A DNA stretch of 23,598 nt from DATCDE01 sp038252405 (GCA_038252405.1 JBBSAJ010000036.1:1-23598), one strand, 5' to 3'. Shown: positions 1 to 8,283, counted from the stretch's first letter. Notes: generated by a model from the letters alone, not told the origin. Translations and numbers: made by a program.

Positions 1-88
1 ACGTGGGGCCCTGGGGGGGGGTGCGCGGCGCCCGGGGCGGGGGCCCCCTACCCCCCACCCGGTACGCCGACCGTGACAGCGCCCGCGG
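1..88. other. Left-edge non-coding GC tract
   Basis: No convincing gene is visible in this edge segment downstream of the minus-strand serine hydrolase stop. It contains a run of nine G (13-21), a perfect 10-bp palindrome of five G and five C (39-48) and a C-rich run (51-59). These could fold into GC-only hairpins and act as a terminator for the hydrolase transcript, but no U-tract follows in that direction. Homopolymer-rich sequence like this is also prone to sequencing error. Confidence 0.3.
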
Positions 89-1189
89 CTACTCGGCGAT
101 CGGGTCCAGGCCGAGGCACTCGCGGACGGCGTTCTCCAGCAGCTCGCAGCGCGCGTGGTCGCCCATGAGCGCCGTGACGAAGCCGAACGCGTAGCTGCCG
201 TCGGCGCTGGCGCCGCCGAAGCTGCCGCCGAGACCGCCCATCCCGAACCCGGTGTCGTCGACGCCGAAGCCAAGCCCCCACGCGTTCAGCGAGCCGAACA
301 CCGCGTCGACGCCGGCGCACTGAGCGGTGGTCGCCTCGGCCAGCAGGCCCGGGCTGAGCAGGGCGCCGTCGAGCAGCGCGACGTAGAGGCCGGCCACGGC
401 GCGGGCGGTGCCGTGGCCGTTGACCGCGGGCACCTCGGCGGCCCGCCAGGCCGACCCGTTGACCACCGCCGGGTCCTGCGCGCCGGGCGGGTTGCCGATG
501 GCCCTGGGGTACAGCGCGGCCCGTCCGGTCTGGCTGGCCTGCCGGAACCGCTCGTCCAGCCCGACCAGGTCGACGGTCCTGGCCCGCTCGGCCGCCGTCA
601 GCCCCACGTGGAAGTCCAGCCCGCGCGGGCCGCAGACCTCCTCGCGCAGGAACGCCCCGGGACGCCGCCCGTCCACCCGTCGGACGACCTCGCCGAGCAG
701 GTGGCCGTAGAACAGCGCCGACTCGCCGTGCCGGGTGCCCGGCGGCCAGGACGGCTCCTGCTCGGCGAGCAGGCCGCACAGCCGGTCCCAGTCGTAGAAC
801 ACCTCGGTCGGCGCCGACTGGTCCAGCGTCACCAGTCCGGCCTGGTGGGAGAGCACCTGGCGGACCGTGACCGGGGCCCGAAGCTGTGGCCAGTACCGCT
901 GCATCGGCGCGTCCAGCTCGACCAGGCCGCGGTCCACGAGCAGCAGCAGGGCCACCGCCGCGAACGGCTTGGACACCGAGTAGGGCATGACCAGGCTGTC
1001 CGGTCCGAACGGACGTCGGCGCGCGGAGGTGACGTCGTGCGCCTCTGCGTCGCCCCACAGGTCGACCACCCAGACGCCGTCCGACCAGGCGGCCACGCCC
1101 GCGCCGGGACCGCCCTGCGCCGCGAGCACCTCGGCGAACGCCTCCCGCACCGACTCGAAGCCCGGCTCGACCCGACCGCCCACCCGCAT
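89..1189 (-). CDS. Serine hydrolase, class C beta-lactamase/esterase family
   Basis: A 366-residue protein of the beta-lactamase-related (Pfam Beta-lactamase, EstB-like) family. The SxxK catalytic motif is SVSK at residues 71-74, followed by the helix ending at 'LVELDAP'. A Tyr at about 161 (YGH) sits where class C enzymes have YxN. The C-terminal Gly-rich strand motif GMGGLGGS (316-323) corresponds to the KTG/HGG box, with Met where related esterases usually have His. No signal peptide is evident, so a cytoplasmic esterase or amidase is likelier than a secreted beta-lactamase; the substrate is unknown. The ATG start is preceded by a CAGACT box 8 nt upstream, so a separate leaderless promoter is possible. 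It lies 34 nt downstream of the gabT-like gene on the same strand and may also be co-transcribed with it. Confidence 0.88.
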   Translation of the reverse strand: MRVGGRVEPGFESVREAFAEVLAAQGGPGAGVAAWSDGVWVVDLWGDAEAHDVTSARRRPFGPDSLVMPYSVSKPFAAVALLLLVDRGLVELDAPMQRYWPQLRAPVTVRQVLSHQAGLVTLDQSAPTEVFYDWDRLCGLLAEQEPSWPPGTRHGESALFYGHLLGEVVRRVDGRRPGAFLREEVCGPRGLDFHVGLTAAERARTVDLVGLDERFRQASQTGRAALYPRAIGNPPGAQDPAVVNGSAWRAAEVPAVNGHGTARAVAGLYVALLDGALLSPGLLAEATTAQCAGVDAVFGSLNAWGLGFGVDDTGFGMGGLGGSFGGASADGSYAFGFVTALMGDHARCELLENAVRECLGLDPIAE

Positions 1190-1223
1190 GGGTGGACAGT
1201 CTGGCGGCCGGATACCGCGGCTG

Positions 1224-2585
1224 TCAGCCGCCGAGGCCGGCGAACGCCTTGTCGAGCACGCCGAGGGCCTCCTCGAGCAGGTGCTCGGGCATGACCAGCG
1301 GCGGCAGGAACCGCAGCACGTTGCCGTACGTGCCCGCAGTCAGCACGAGCACGCCCTCGGCGTGGCAGGCCTTGGCGACCGCGGCGGTCGCGGCCGGGTC
1401 CGCGTCCTTGGTGCCGGGCTTGACCAGCTCGACGGCCACCATGGCGCCGCGGCCGCGGACGTCGCCGATCACCGGGTACCGGGACTGCATGTCGGTCAGC
1501 GCCGGCAGCATGATCTCGCCGATCCGACGGGCCTTGCCGGACAGGTCCTGCTCCTCGATGGTGCGCATCGCTCCGAGCGCGGCCGCGCAGGCCACCGGGT
1601 TGCCGCCGTAGGTGCCGCCCAGGCCGCCCGAGTGCACGGAGTCCATGATCTCGGCGCGGCCGGTGACCGCGGCCAGCGGCAGCCCGCCGGCGATGCCCTT
1701 GGCGGTGGTGATGATGTCGGGCACGACGCCCTCGTGCTCACACGCGAACAGGTCGCCGGTGCGGGCGAAGCCGGTCTGCACCTCGTCGGCGATGAACACG
1801 ATGCCGTTGGCCTTGGCGAACTCGGCGAGCCCGGGCAGGAAGCCCTCGGCGGGCACCACGAAGCCGCCCTCACCGGCGATCGGCTCGATCAGGATCGCGG
1901 CGACCTGGTCGGCCCCGATCTCCTTCTCGATCTTGGAGATGACCAGCTCGAGCGCCTCGGGGCCGGCGTTCTCCGGGCCGGTGGGCCAGCGGAACGGGTA
2001 GGCCAGCGGCATCCGGTAGATCTCGCCGGCGAACGGCCCGAAGCCCTTCTTGTAGGGCATCGACTTGGCGGTGAGCGCCATGGTCAGGTTGGTGCGGCCG
2101 TGGTAACCGTGCTCGAACACGACCACCGCCTGCCGACCGGTGTGGTACCGGGCGATCTTGACGGCGTTCTCGACGGCCTCGGCGCCGCTGTTGAACAGCG
2201 CGGACTTCTTCGCGTGGTCGCCGGGGGTCAGCCGGTTCAGCTGCTCGCAGACCTCCACGTAGCCGGCGTACGGCGTGACCATGAAGCAGGTGTGGGTGAA
2301 CTTCGCGACCTGCTCCTGGACGCCGGCCACGACGTGCTCGGCGCTGTTGCCGACGCTGACCACGGCGATGCCGGCACCGAGGTCGATGAGCGAGTTGCCG
2401 TCGACGTCCACCAGGACGCCGCCACCCGCCGCCTCGATGAACACCGGCAGGGTGCCGCCCACGCCGCCGGAGACGGCGCTGTCGCGGCGGGCCTGCAGGG
2501 CACGGGAGCGCGGGCCGGGGATCTCGGTCACCAGCCGCCGCTCCTGGGGGAGGCTGGGTCCGCCGGTGCTGGTCTCGGTGGTCAT
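1224..2585 (-). CDS. gabT: 4-aminobutyrate aminotransferase (GABA transaminase)
   Basis: A 453-residue class III PLP-dependent aminotransferase, full length for GabT. Visible features are the cofactor phosphate-binding stretch FNSGAEAVENAVK (131-143), FEHGYHGRT (157-165), the PLP-ring Asp in IADEVQTGF (D267) and the Schiff-base lysine in TTAKGIAGG (K296). GabT transfers the amino group of GABA to 2-oxoglutarate, giving succinic semialdehyde and glutamate; the protein is cytoplasmic. It diverges from a PucR-type regulator, and an aldehyde dehydrogenase lies beyond, which fits a GABA or omega-amino acid catabolic locus. The start has GAGGA about 10 nt upstream, read on the minus strand. A TAGGCT -10-like box lies at 2622-2627. 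Other omega-amino acids, such as 5-aminovalerate, remain possible substrates. No GABA permease is present in the window. Confidence 0.9.
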   Translation of the reverse strand: MTTETSTGGPSLPQERRLVTEIPGPRSRALQARRDSAVSGGVGGTLPVFIEAAGGGVLVDVDGNSLIDLGAGIAVVSVGNSAEHVVAGVQEQVAKFTHTCFMVTPYAGYVEVCEQLNRLTPGDHAKKSALFNSGAEAVENAVKIARYHTGRQAVVVFEHGYHGRTNLTMALTAKSMPYKKGFGPFAGEIYRMPLAYPFRWPTGPENAGPEALELVISKIEKEIGADQVAAILIEPIAGEGGFVVPAEGFLPGLAEFAKANGIVFIADEVQTGFARTGDLFACEHEGVVPDIITTAKGIAGGLPLAAVTGRAEIMDSVHSGGLGGTYGGNPVACAAALGAMRTIEEQDLSGKARRIGEIMLPALTDMQSRYPVIGDVRGRGAMVAVELVKPGTKDADPAATAAVAKACHAEGVLVLTAGTYGNVLRFLPPLVMPEHLLEEALGVLDKAFAGLGG

Positions 2586-2729
2586 GTCGGCTCGCTTCCT
2601 CGACGCGCTGGAGTGCTCCCCAGCCTAGGGAGCCGGGTCGCCGGATGCGCCCTGTCAGCACGTCCAACCGGCGGGCTACCGTTGGACATCGCGTCCAACG
2701 GTCGCGTCCACCGAGCGAAGGGCCCAACG
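2586..2729. promoter_or_regulatory. Divergent gabT/pucR control region with operator-like dyad
   Basis: The 144-bp region between two divergent genes holds a perfect inverted repeat, CCGTTGGAC (2679-2687), 5 nt, GTCCAACGG (2693-2701). Further half-sites are GTCCAAC at 2662-2668 and GTCCACC at 2706-2712. A TACCGT -10-like box (2677-2682) for pucR overlaps the left dyad arm. On the other strand a TAGGCT box (2622-2627) could serve gabT. A GAAGGG ribosome-binding site (2717-2722) lies 7 nt before the pucR ATG and supports that start. The arrangement suggests that the adjacent PucR protein controls itself and gabT; this is inferred from position and symmetry only. Confidence 0.55.
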
Positions 2730-4217
2730 ATGCCGTCCCTGTCCCCGCCGGCCCCGCCCTCGCTGCGCGCCGTGGCGGACCTGCCCGGGCTGGGGCTGCG
2801 CCGGCTGGCCGGTCCGGACGGCCGGGACCGCCCGGTCACCTGGGTGGCGGTCTCCGAGCTGGAGGACCCGCGCCCGTTCCTCGAGGGCGGCGAGCTGTTG
2901 CTCACGACCGGCATGCGACTGTCCGACGCGGACGGGCCGGGGCTGCGCGAGTACGTCGGCCGGCTGGTCGAGGCCGCGGTCGCCGGGCTGGGCGTGGGCA
3001 TCGGGCTGACCCACGACGTCGTCCCGCCGGCACTGGTGCGGGCGGCCGCCGACGCCGGGCTGCCGCTGCTCGAGGTGCCCGACCGGACGCCGTTCATCGC
3101 GGTGGCCAAGGCAGTCTCCGCGCTGCTGGCCGCGGCCGAGTACGAGGCCACCGTGCGGGCGTTCCAGACCCAGCGGGAGCTCACCCGGGTCGCGCTGGGG
3201 GAGGGCGCGGCCGGGGTGGTGGCCCGGCTCGCGCGGTACCTGGACGGCTGGGTGGTCCTGCTCGACGAGAACGGCGCGGTGCTGCACGCGGCCCCCGAGC
3301 CGGCCGCTGGCCGGGCGCCAGGGCTTGCCGCGGAGGTCGCCGAGCTGGGCCGGCGCGGCCTGCTGGCGTCGTCCGCGCTGGCCGGAGCCGGGGAGCACGT
3401 GAGCGTGCAGCCGCTGGGGGCCCGCGGCCGGGTCCGCGGGTTCCTGGCGATGGGCACGGCCGTCCCGCTGGACCGCACCGCGCAGGCCGTGGCCGGCGTC
3501 GCCGTCTCGCTGCTGTCGCTCGCGCTGGAGCGCGCGGACCTGCCCGAGGTTGCGGGGGGGCTGCGGGCCGCGGCGCTGCGGCTGCTGCTGGCCGGCGCCC
3601 GGCCCAGCGACCTGCCGATGGAGGCGCTGGGCTGGTCGGCGCTGACCGGCGGGACGCTGCGGGTGGTCGTGGCGACCGGGCCGGCCGACGAGCCGCGCTC
3701 GCTGCTGGAGCGGCTCGGCCGCGGGGCGGCCGCCGACGTGCTGGACGGCGAGCTGGTCGTCGTCGTGGCCGACGAGGACACCATGCTCAGCGAGCTCGAG
3801 GCAGCGCTGGCGACGACGCCCGCGGGGGGCAGCGCGCCGGTGTCCCTGCCGCAGCTGGCGACCGGGCTCACCCAGGCTCGGCAGGCCCTTGCGGCGGCCC
3901 GGACCCCGGGCCTGCACTGGTACGGGCAGATCGCCGAGGAGGGGATGCTGGCCGCGCTCGACCCGGCGGTGGCCCGGGGCGTCGCGGACGCGCTGCTGGC
4001 GCCGCTGCAGGGACGCAAGGGTGACCTGGTCGGCTCGGTGCGGGCCTGGCTGGCGCACAACGGGCAGTGGGACGTCGCGGCGGCCGAGCTGGACGTCCAC
4101 CGGCACACGCTGCGGCACCGGCTGCGCCGGGTCGAGCAGCTGCTGGGCCGGTCCCTCGACGACCCGGACCTGCGCGCCGAGCTGTGGCTGGCCCTGAAGG
4201 TGTACCCGGGCTCCTGA
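2730..4217 (+). CDS. PucR-family transcriptional regulator
   Basis: A 495-residue regulator with the PucR architecture. An N-terminal PucR ligand domain (about 12-135) contains ELEDPRPFLEGGELLLTTG. A GGDEF-like middle region follows, and a C-terminal PucR-type helix-turn-helix (about 430-490) has the typical 'NGQWDVAAAELDVHRHTLRHRLRRVE' helix pair (seen in part). The family regulates purine, proline and GABA catabolism. In Corynebacterium a PucR-type protein (GabR) activates GABA-use genes, which matches the gabT and aldehyde dehydrogenase neighbours here. The start at ATG 2730 is supported by GAAGGG 7 nt upstream. It probably binds the dyad in its own promoter. The inducer cannot be told from the sequence. 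Confidence 0.85.
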   Translation: MPSLSPPAPPSLRAVADLPGLGLRRLAGPDGRDRPVTWVAVSELEDPRPFLEGGELLLTTGMRLSDADGPGLREYVGRLVEAAVAGLGVGIGLTHDVVPPALVRAAADAGLPLLEVPDRTPFIAVAKAVSALLAAAEYEATVRAFQTQRELTRVALGEGAAGVVARLARYLDGWVVLLDENGAVLHAAPEPAAGRAPGLAAEVAELGRRGLLASSALAGAGEHVSVQPLGARGRVRGFLAMGTAVPLDRTAQAVAGVAVSLLSLALERADLPEVAGGLRAAALRLLLAGARPSDLPMEALGWSALTGGTLRVVVATGPADEPRSLLERLGRGAAADVLDGELVVVVADEDTMLSELEAALATTPAGGSAPVSLPQLATGLTQARQALAAARTPGLHWYGQIAEEGMLAALDPAVARGVADALLAPLQGRKGDLVGSVRAWLAHNGQWDVAAAELDVHRHTLRHRLRRVEQLLGRSLDDPDLRAELWLALKVYPGS

Positions 4218-4218
4218 G

Positions 4219-4270
4219 CTGTCCACCGCGGACAACCGGTGGGACGCGGCGCCGTCCTACCGTCGTCCGC
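4219..4270 (+). promoter_or_regulatory. Leaderless promoter and operator-like sites of the aldehyde dehydrogenase gene
   Basis: TACCGT (4258-4263) lies exactly 7 nt before the ATG, the spacing expected when transcription begins at the A of the start codon. No ribosome-binding site precedes the ATG, which also points to a leaderless transcript. Upstream are CTGTCCACC (4219-4227), the palindrome GTCC-N5-GGAC (4221-4233) and CAACCGGTGGG (4233-4243). The last matches CAACCGGCGGG (2665-2675) before pucR at 10 of 11 bases. The shared sites suggest common control by the PucR protein. Confidence 0.5.
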
Positions 4271-5779
4271 ATGAGCTCGCCCACTCTCGCGCCCGTTGCA
4301 GACTCCACGGCTGCCCCCACGACCCCTGCGCCTGCAATGGCGCCCCCTGCGGCGTTCTGGGTGGCCGGGCGGCCGGCCACCGGCGAGGACACCCTCGAGG
4401 TGACCCACCCCTACGACGGCAGCCTCGTGGGCACCGTCTCGCTGCCCACGGCCGACCAGGTCGAACAGGCCGTGGCCGCCGCCCACGCCGTCCGGGGCGA
4501 GGCCGCCCGGCTGTCCGCCGCGGCCAGGGCCACCGCCCTCCAGCACGTCTCGCGCCGGCTCACGGAGCGGTCTGAGGAGATCGCCCGGCTGATCACCGCC
4601 GAGAACGGCAAGCCGCTGCGCTGGGCCCGCACCGAGGTGGCTCGCGCGGCGTCCACCTTCCGGTGGGCGGCCGAGGAGGCCCGCCGGTTCTCCGGCGAGA
4701 TGCAGCGGCTGGACACCGAGGTGGGCGCCGAGGGCCGGCTCGGCCTGGTCCGGCGGTTCCCCAGGGGCCCGGTGCTGGGCATCGCGCCGTTCAACTTCCC
4801 GCTCAACCTGGTGGCGCACAAGGTCGCACCGGCCATCGCCGTGGGCGCCCCGATCATCGTCAAGCCCGCGCCGGCCACCCCGCTGTCCGCGCTGCTGCTC
4901 GGCGAGATCCTGGCCGAGACCGACCTCCCAGTCGGCCTGTGGTCGGTGCTCCCGGTGCCGAACGACGCCATGGCCGCGCTGGTGGCCGACCCGCGGCTGC
5001 CGGTCATCTCGTTCACCGGCTCGGAGCCGGTGGGGTACGCCATCCAGGCCGCCGTCCCGCACAAGCACGTGACGCTGGAGCTGGGCGGCAACGCGGCTGC
5101 GGTCGTGTGCGCCGACTACGCCTCGGACGACGACCTCGACTGGGCGGCCAGCCGGATCGCCATGTTCGCGAACTACCAGGCCGGCCAGTCCTGCATCTCG
5201 GTGCAGCGGGTGCTCGTGGACCGCGCCGTCCACGACCGGATGCTCGACGCGATCGTGGCGAAGGTCGACTCGCTCGCCGTGGGCGACCCCTCAGACCCGG
5301 ACACCGAGGTCGGCCCGCTCGTCTCCGAGGACGCCGCCCGCCGGGTGGAGGCCTGGGTCGACGAGGCGGTGGCCGCGGGCGCGAAGGTGCTCACCGGCGG
5401 CATCAGGGACGGCGCGAGCTTCGCCCCCACCGTCCTGGTCGACGTCCCCGACCATGCCCGCTGCTCCACCGAGGAGGTGTTCGGGCCGGTCATGGTGGTG
5501 CGCGCCGTCGACGGGTTCGACGAGGCGGTCGCCCTCGTCAACGACAGCCGGTTCGGCCTGCAGGCCGGCGTGTTCACCCATGACCTGCAGACCGCGTTCC
5601 GGGCCCACCGCGACCTGGAGATGGGCGGCGTGGTCATCGGCGACGTGCCGTCGTTCCGGGCCGACCAGATGCCCTACGGCGGCGCCAAGGCGTCCGGTGT
5701 GGGCCGCGAGGGGCTTCGCTATGCCATGGAGGACTTCACCTACGAGCGGGTGCTCGTGCTCGCCGGCGTCGACCTGTAG
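4271..5779 (+). CDS. NAD(P)-dependent aldehyde dehydrogenase (succinic semialdehyde dehydrogenase candidate)
   Basis: A 502-residue aldehyde dehydrogenase. FNFP (N175 stabilises the oxyanion), the cofactor-binding lysine in IIVKPAPATP (K198), the general base in LELGGN (E270) and the catalytic cysteine in QAGQSC (C308) are all present. The C-terminal EVFGPV segment is intact. By sequence feel it resembles the lactaldehyde/y4uC-like branch rather than classical GabD, so the substrate is uncertain. Its position after a gabT-type gene and a PucR regulator makes succinic semialdehyde, or another omega-oxo acid, the natural candidate. The first 28 residues are a Pro/Ala/Thr-rich extension. An internal ATG at codon 23 would remove most of it, but the -10 box 7 nt before 4271 favours the upstream start. 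Confidence 0.87.
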   Translation: MSSPTLAPVADSTAAPTTPAPAMAPPAAFWVAGRPATGEDTLEVTHPYDGSLVGTVSLPTADQVEQAVAAAHAVRGEAARLSAAARATALQHVSRRLTERSEEIARLITAENGKPLRWARTEVARAASTFRWAAEEARRFSGEMQRLDTEVGAEGRLGLVRRFPRGPVLGIAPFNFPLNLVAHKVAPAIAVGAPIIVKPAPATPLSALLLGEILAETDLPVGLWSVLPVPNDAMAALVADPRLPVISFTGSEPVGYAIQAAVPHKHVTLELGGNAAAVVCADYASDDDLDWAASRIAMFANYQAGQSCISVQRVLVDRAVHDRMLDAIVAKVDSLAVGDPSDPDTEVGPLVSEDAARRVEAWVDEAVAAGAKVLTGGIRDGASFAPTVLVDVPDHARCSTEEVFGPVMVVRAVDGFDEAVALVNDSRFGLQAGVFTHDLQTAFRAHRDLEMGGVVIGDVPSFRADQMPYGGAKASGVGREGLRYAMEDFTYERVLVLAGVDL

Positions 5780-5795
5780 CCCCCCGTCCGGGGCT
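5778..5795 (+). terminator. Short hairpin at the aldehyde dehydrogenase stop
   Basis: AGCCCC (5778-5783), a 6-nt loop and GGGGCT (5790-5795) form a 6-bp GC stem starting within the TAG stop codon. There is no U-tract. It may be a weak terminator separating the catabolic locus from dxr; support is limited to the symmetry and the position. Confidence 0.3.
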
Positions 5796-5830
5796 CGCCC
5801 GCCGGCTCGACTCGGGCAAAGCGGTGGGAC

Positions 5831-7081
5831 GTGAGCGACAATGGCTCGGTGACCTCCCGCCGCGACGTCGTGCTGCTCGGGTCCACGGGCTCGATCGGCA
5901 CCCAGGCGGTGGACGTCGTCCGGCGCAACCCGGACCGGTTCACGGTGGTGGGCCTGGCCGCCAGTGGCGGCTCGCGCGCGAGCGTCGACCTGCTCGCCGA
6001 GCAGGCCCTCGAGCTCGACGTCGACGTTGTCGCCGTGGCCAGGCCGACCGTGGCGCGGGACCTGCAGAACGCCCTGTACGCGGCCGCCACGGCGCACGGC
6101 TGGGAGCAGGGCACGGCCCGGCTGCCGAAGGTGCTGGCCGGCCCGGACGCCACCGCTGAGGTCGCCGCCTGGCCGGCGGACGTCGTCCTCAACGGGCTGC
6201 CCGGAGCGGCCGGGCTGGCCGCCACGCTGGCCGCCCTGGACGCCGGTCGCACGCTGGCGCTGGCCAACAAGGAGTCGCTGATCATCGGCGGCCCGCTCGT
6301 CAAGCAGCGCGCGCGGCCCGGTCAGATCGTGCCGGTGGACTCCGAGCACTCGGCCCTGGCCCAGTGCCTGCGGTCCGGGCGGGCCGACGAGGTCCGCCGG
6401 CTGGTGCTGACCGCGTCCGGCGGGCCGTTCCGGGGCCGCAGCCGGGCCGAGCTGGCCGGCGTGACCCCCGAGCAGGCGCTGGCCCACCCCACCTGGTCGA
6501 TGGGCCCGCTCGTCACGGTCAACAGCGCCACCCTGGTGAACAAGGGGCTGGAGCTGATCGAGGCGCACCTGCTGTTCGACGTCCCGCTGGACGCCATCGA
6601 GGTCGTCGTCCACCCGCAGTCGATCGTCCACTCGATGGTCGAGTTCACCGACGGGTCCACGCTCGCGCAGGCCAGCCCTCCGGACATGCGGCTGCCGATC
6701 GCGTTGGGCCTGGGCTGGCCGGACCGGGTCCCGGCGGCGGTGCCGTCGTGCGACTGGACGACGGCTGCACGCTGGGAGTTCTTCCCGCTGGACGAGGAGG
6801 CGTTCCCCGCCGTCGGGCTGGCCAGAGCCGCCGGCCGGGCCGGCGGCGTGGCGCCCGCCGTCTACAACGGAGCCGACGAGGTGGCGGTCGCGGCGTTCCT
6901 GGCCGGGGCGCTGCCGTTCACCGGGATCGTGGACACGGTGGCCCGGGTGCTGGAGGAGCACATCACCCATCCGGTGGCTGGAGGGAACGATCTGACGTTC
7001 GACGACGTCATGGAGGCGGACGCGTGGGCCCGTTCCCGCGCCCGCGAGATCACCCTGCTGACCGGGAGTGTCACCGCATGA
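5831..7081 (+). CDS. dxr: 1-deoxy-D-xylulose 5-phosphate reductoisomerase
   Basis: A 416-residue enzyme of the MEP isoprenoid pathway. It converts DXP to 2-C-methyl-D-erythritol 4-phosphate using NADPH and a divalent metal, in the cytoplasm. The nucleotide-binding motif is GSTGSIGTQ (17-25) and the LANKESL segment is at 144-150. The metal ligands are in PVDSEHS (D170, E172) and NKGLELIE (E241), and HPQSIVHS lies at 261-268. The length is slightly above the usual 390-400. The GTG at 5831 is taken as the start; a second in-frame GTG at 5849 would remove six residues and also keep the Rossmann fold. Its stop overlaps the start of the downstream protease gene (ATGA). With ispG two genes on, two MEP-pathway steps are encoded here. 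Confidence 0.96.
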   Translation: MSDNGSVTSRRDVVLLGSTGSIGTQAVDVVRRNPDRFTVVGLAASGGSRASVDLLAEQALELDVDVVAVARPTVARDLQNALYAAATAHGWEQGTARLPKVLAGPDATAEVAAWPADVVLNGLPGAAGLAATLAALDAGRTLALANKESLIIGGPLVKQRARPGQIVPVDSEHSALAQCLRSGRADEVRRLVLTASGGPFRGRSRAELAGVTPEQALAHPTWSMGPLVTVNSATLVNKGLELIEAHLLFDVPLDAIEVVVHPQSIVHSMVEFTDGSTLAQASPPDMRLPIALGLGWPDRVPAAVPSCDWTTAARWEFFPLDEEAFPAVGLARAAGRAGGVAPAVYNGADEVAVAAFLAGALPFTGIVDTVARVLEEHITHPVAGGNDLTFDDVMEADAWARSRAREITLLTGSVTA

Positions 7082-8283
7082 CCACCACCATCGGCGTCCT
7101 GGCGTTCGTCGTCGCCCTGCTCGTCTCGGTGATGATCCACGAGTGGGGCCACTACAAGACGGCGCGGCACTACGGCATGAAGGTGTCCGAGTTCTTCGTC
7201 GGGTTCGGACCCCGGTTGTGGTCGGTGCGGCGCGGCGAGACCGAGTACGGCGTCAAGGCCATCCCGGCCGGCGGCTACGTACGGATCATCGGCATGACCG
7301 ACCTCGAGCCGGTCGCGCCCGAGGACGAGCCGCGCGCCTTCTACCGGGCACCGGCCCGGCAGCGGGCCGTGGTGCTGTCCGCCGGGTCGTTCATGCACCT
7401 GGTGATCGGTTTCGTGCTGCTGCTCGTCGTGTTCGGGATCCTCGGCCGGCCGCAGCTGTCCACCACCGTCGGGTCGGTGTCGACCTGCGTCCCGACCACC
7501 GCCGCGGCCAGCTGTACCGCGAGCGACCCGGCGTCCCCGGCCGCAGCCGCGGGGATCCAGCCGGGCGACGTCCTGGTCTCCTTCAACGGGACGCCGGTCA
7601 CCTCGTGGGAGCAGGCGACGACGCTGATCCGCAGCGCGCCCGGCCGGACCGTGCCGATCGTCGTCGAGCGGGCCGGCACGAAGGTGCCCCTCACGGTCAC
7701 GGTGGCCAGCGTGCAGCGCACGGCTGCCAGCGGCGGCACCACGACGGTTGGGCTGCTGGGAGTGTCCAGCCAGCTGGTGATGGAGCGCTCCAACCCGCTG
7801 GCCGCGGTCGGCCAGGCGTTCAGCGGGATGTGGCAGATCCTCAAGGGCACCGTGCAGGCGCTGTGGAGCCTGCCGCAGAAGGTCGTCGAGCTGTGGCAGA
7901 CGCTGTTCTCCAACCAGCCCCGCGACCCGAACGGGCTGGTCGGCGTGGTCGGCGCCGCCGACATCAGCGGGCAGCTCGCCGGTGGTGGGGACGGCTACCC
8001 GGTCGTGGCGCGAGCCGGCGACATCCTGCTGCTCATCGCCGGGTTCAACCTGTTCGTCGGCGTCTTCAACATGCTGCCGCTGCTGCCGCTGGACGGTGGC
8101 CACCTGGCGGTCGTCGGGTACGAGTCGGTGCGTTCCTGGCTGGCCCGCCGGCGTGGCCGCCCCGACCCGGGCCGGGTCGACATGAACAAGCTGATGCCAC
8201 TGGCGTACGCCGTGTTCGTGCTGTTCGTCGGGCTCACGGTGCTGCTGGTGACCGCCGACATCGTCAAGCCCGTCCAGCTCTGA
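7078..8283 (+). CDS. rseP: Site-2 intramembrane zinc metalloprotease (RseP/Rip1 family, M50)
   Basis: A 401-residue membrane protease. The zinc-binding HEWGH (21-25) lies in the first transmembrane helix, a second hydrophobic segment is at about 98-122, a PDZ domain at about 127-215, and the third zinc ligand is in NMLPLLPLDGGH (D339). A final transmembrane helix is at about 372-394. Members cut membrane-bound anti-sigma factors and other single-pass proteins after a first cleavage, releasing regulators into the cytoplasm. The mycobacterial homologue Rip1 occupies the same place between dxr and ispG. Start and upstream stop overlap as ATGA, indicating translational coupling to dxr. The segment after the second helix reads GSFMH where many members have a GPxxN-like motif. 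No anti-sigma factor gene is adjacent. Confidence 0.93.
   Translation: MTTTIGVLAFVVALLVSVMIHEWGHYKTARHYGMKVSEFFVGFGPRLWSVRRGETEYGVKAIPAGGYVRIIGMTDLEPVAPEDEPRAFYRAPARQRAVVLSAGSFMHLVIGFVLLLVVFGILGRPQLSTTVGSVSTCVPTTAAASCTASDPASPAAAAGIQPGDVLVSFNGTPVTSWEQATTLIRSAPGRTVPIVVERAGTKVPLTVTVASVQRTAASGGTTTVGLLGVSSQLVMERSNPLAAVGQAFSGMWQILKGTVQALWSLPQKVVELWQTLFSNQPRDPNGLVGVVGAADISGQLAGGGDGYPVVARAGDILLLIAGFNLFVGVFNMLPLLPLDGGHLAVVGYESVRSWLARRRGRPDPGRVDMNKLMPLAYAVFVLFVGLTVLLVTADIVKPVQL

Noticed and set aside
39..48. GGGGGCCCCC palindrome at the left edge as a terminator
   Set aside because: It has no loop, is embedded in homopolymer runs and may be affected by sequencing error; kept only as part of the edge description.
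1217..1231. Hairpin GCGGCTG-T-CAGCCGC at the gabT stop codon
   Set aside because: The loop is too small for a full stem, it overlaps coding sequence and there is no U-tract; probably chance in GC-rich DNA.
2582..5233. Long open frame on the minus strand opposite pucR and the aldehyde dehydrogenase
   Set aside because: It mirrors the codon structure of well-supported plus-strand genes in very GC-rich DNA, is composed of low-complexity Arg/Ser/Pro sequence and shows no domain.
7172..7182. Extra copy of the ATGAAGG repeat motif inside the site-2 protease gene
   Set aside because: A single short match (ATGAAGGTG) encoding the conserved Met-Lys-Val of the protein, with no inverted partner.
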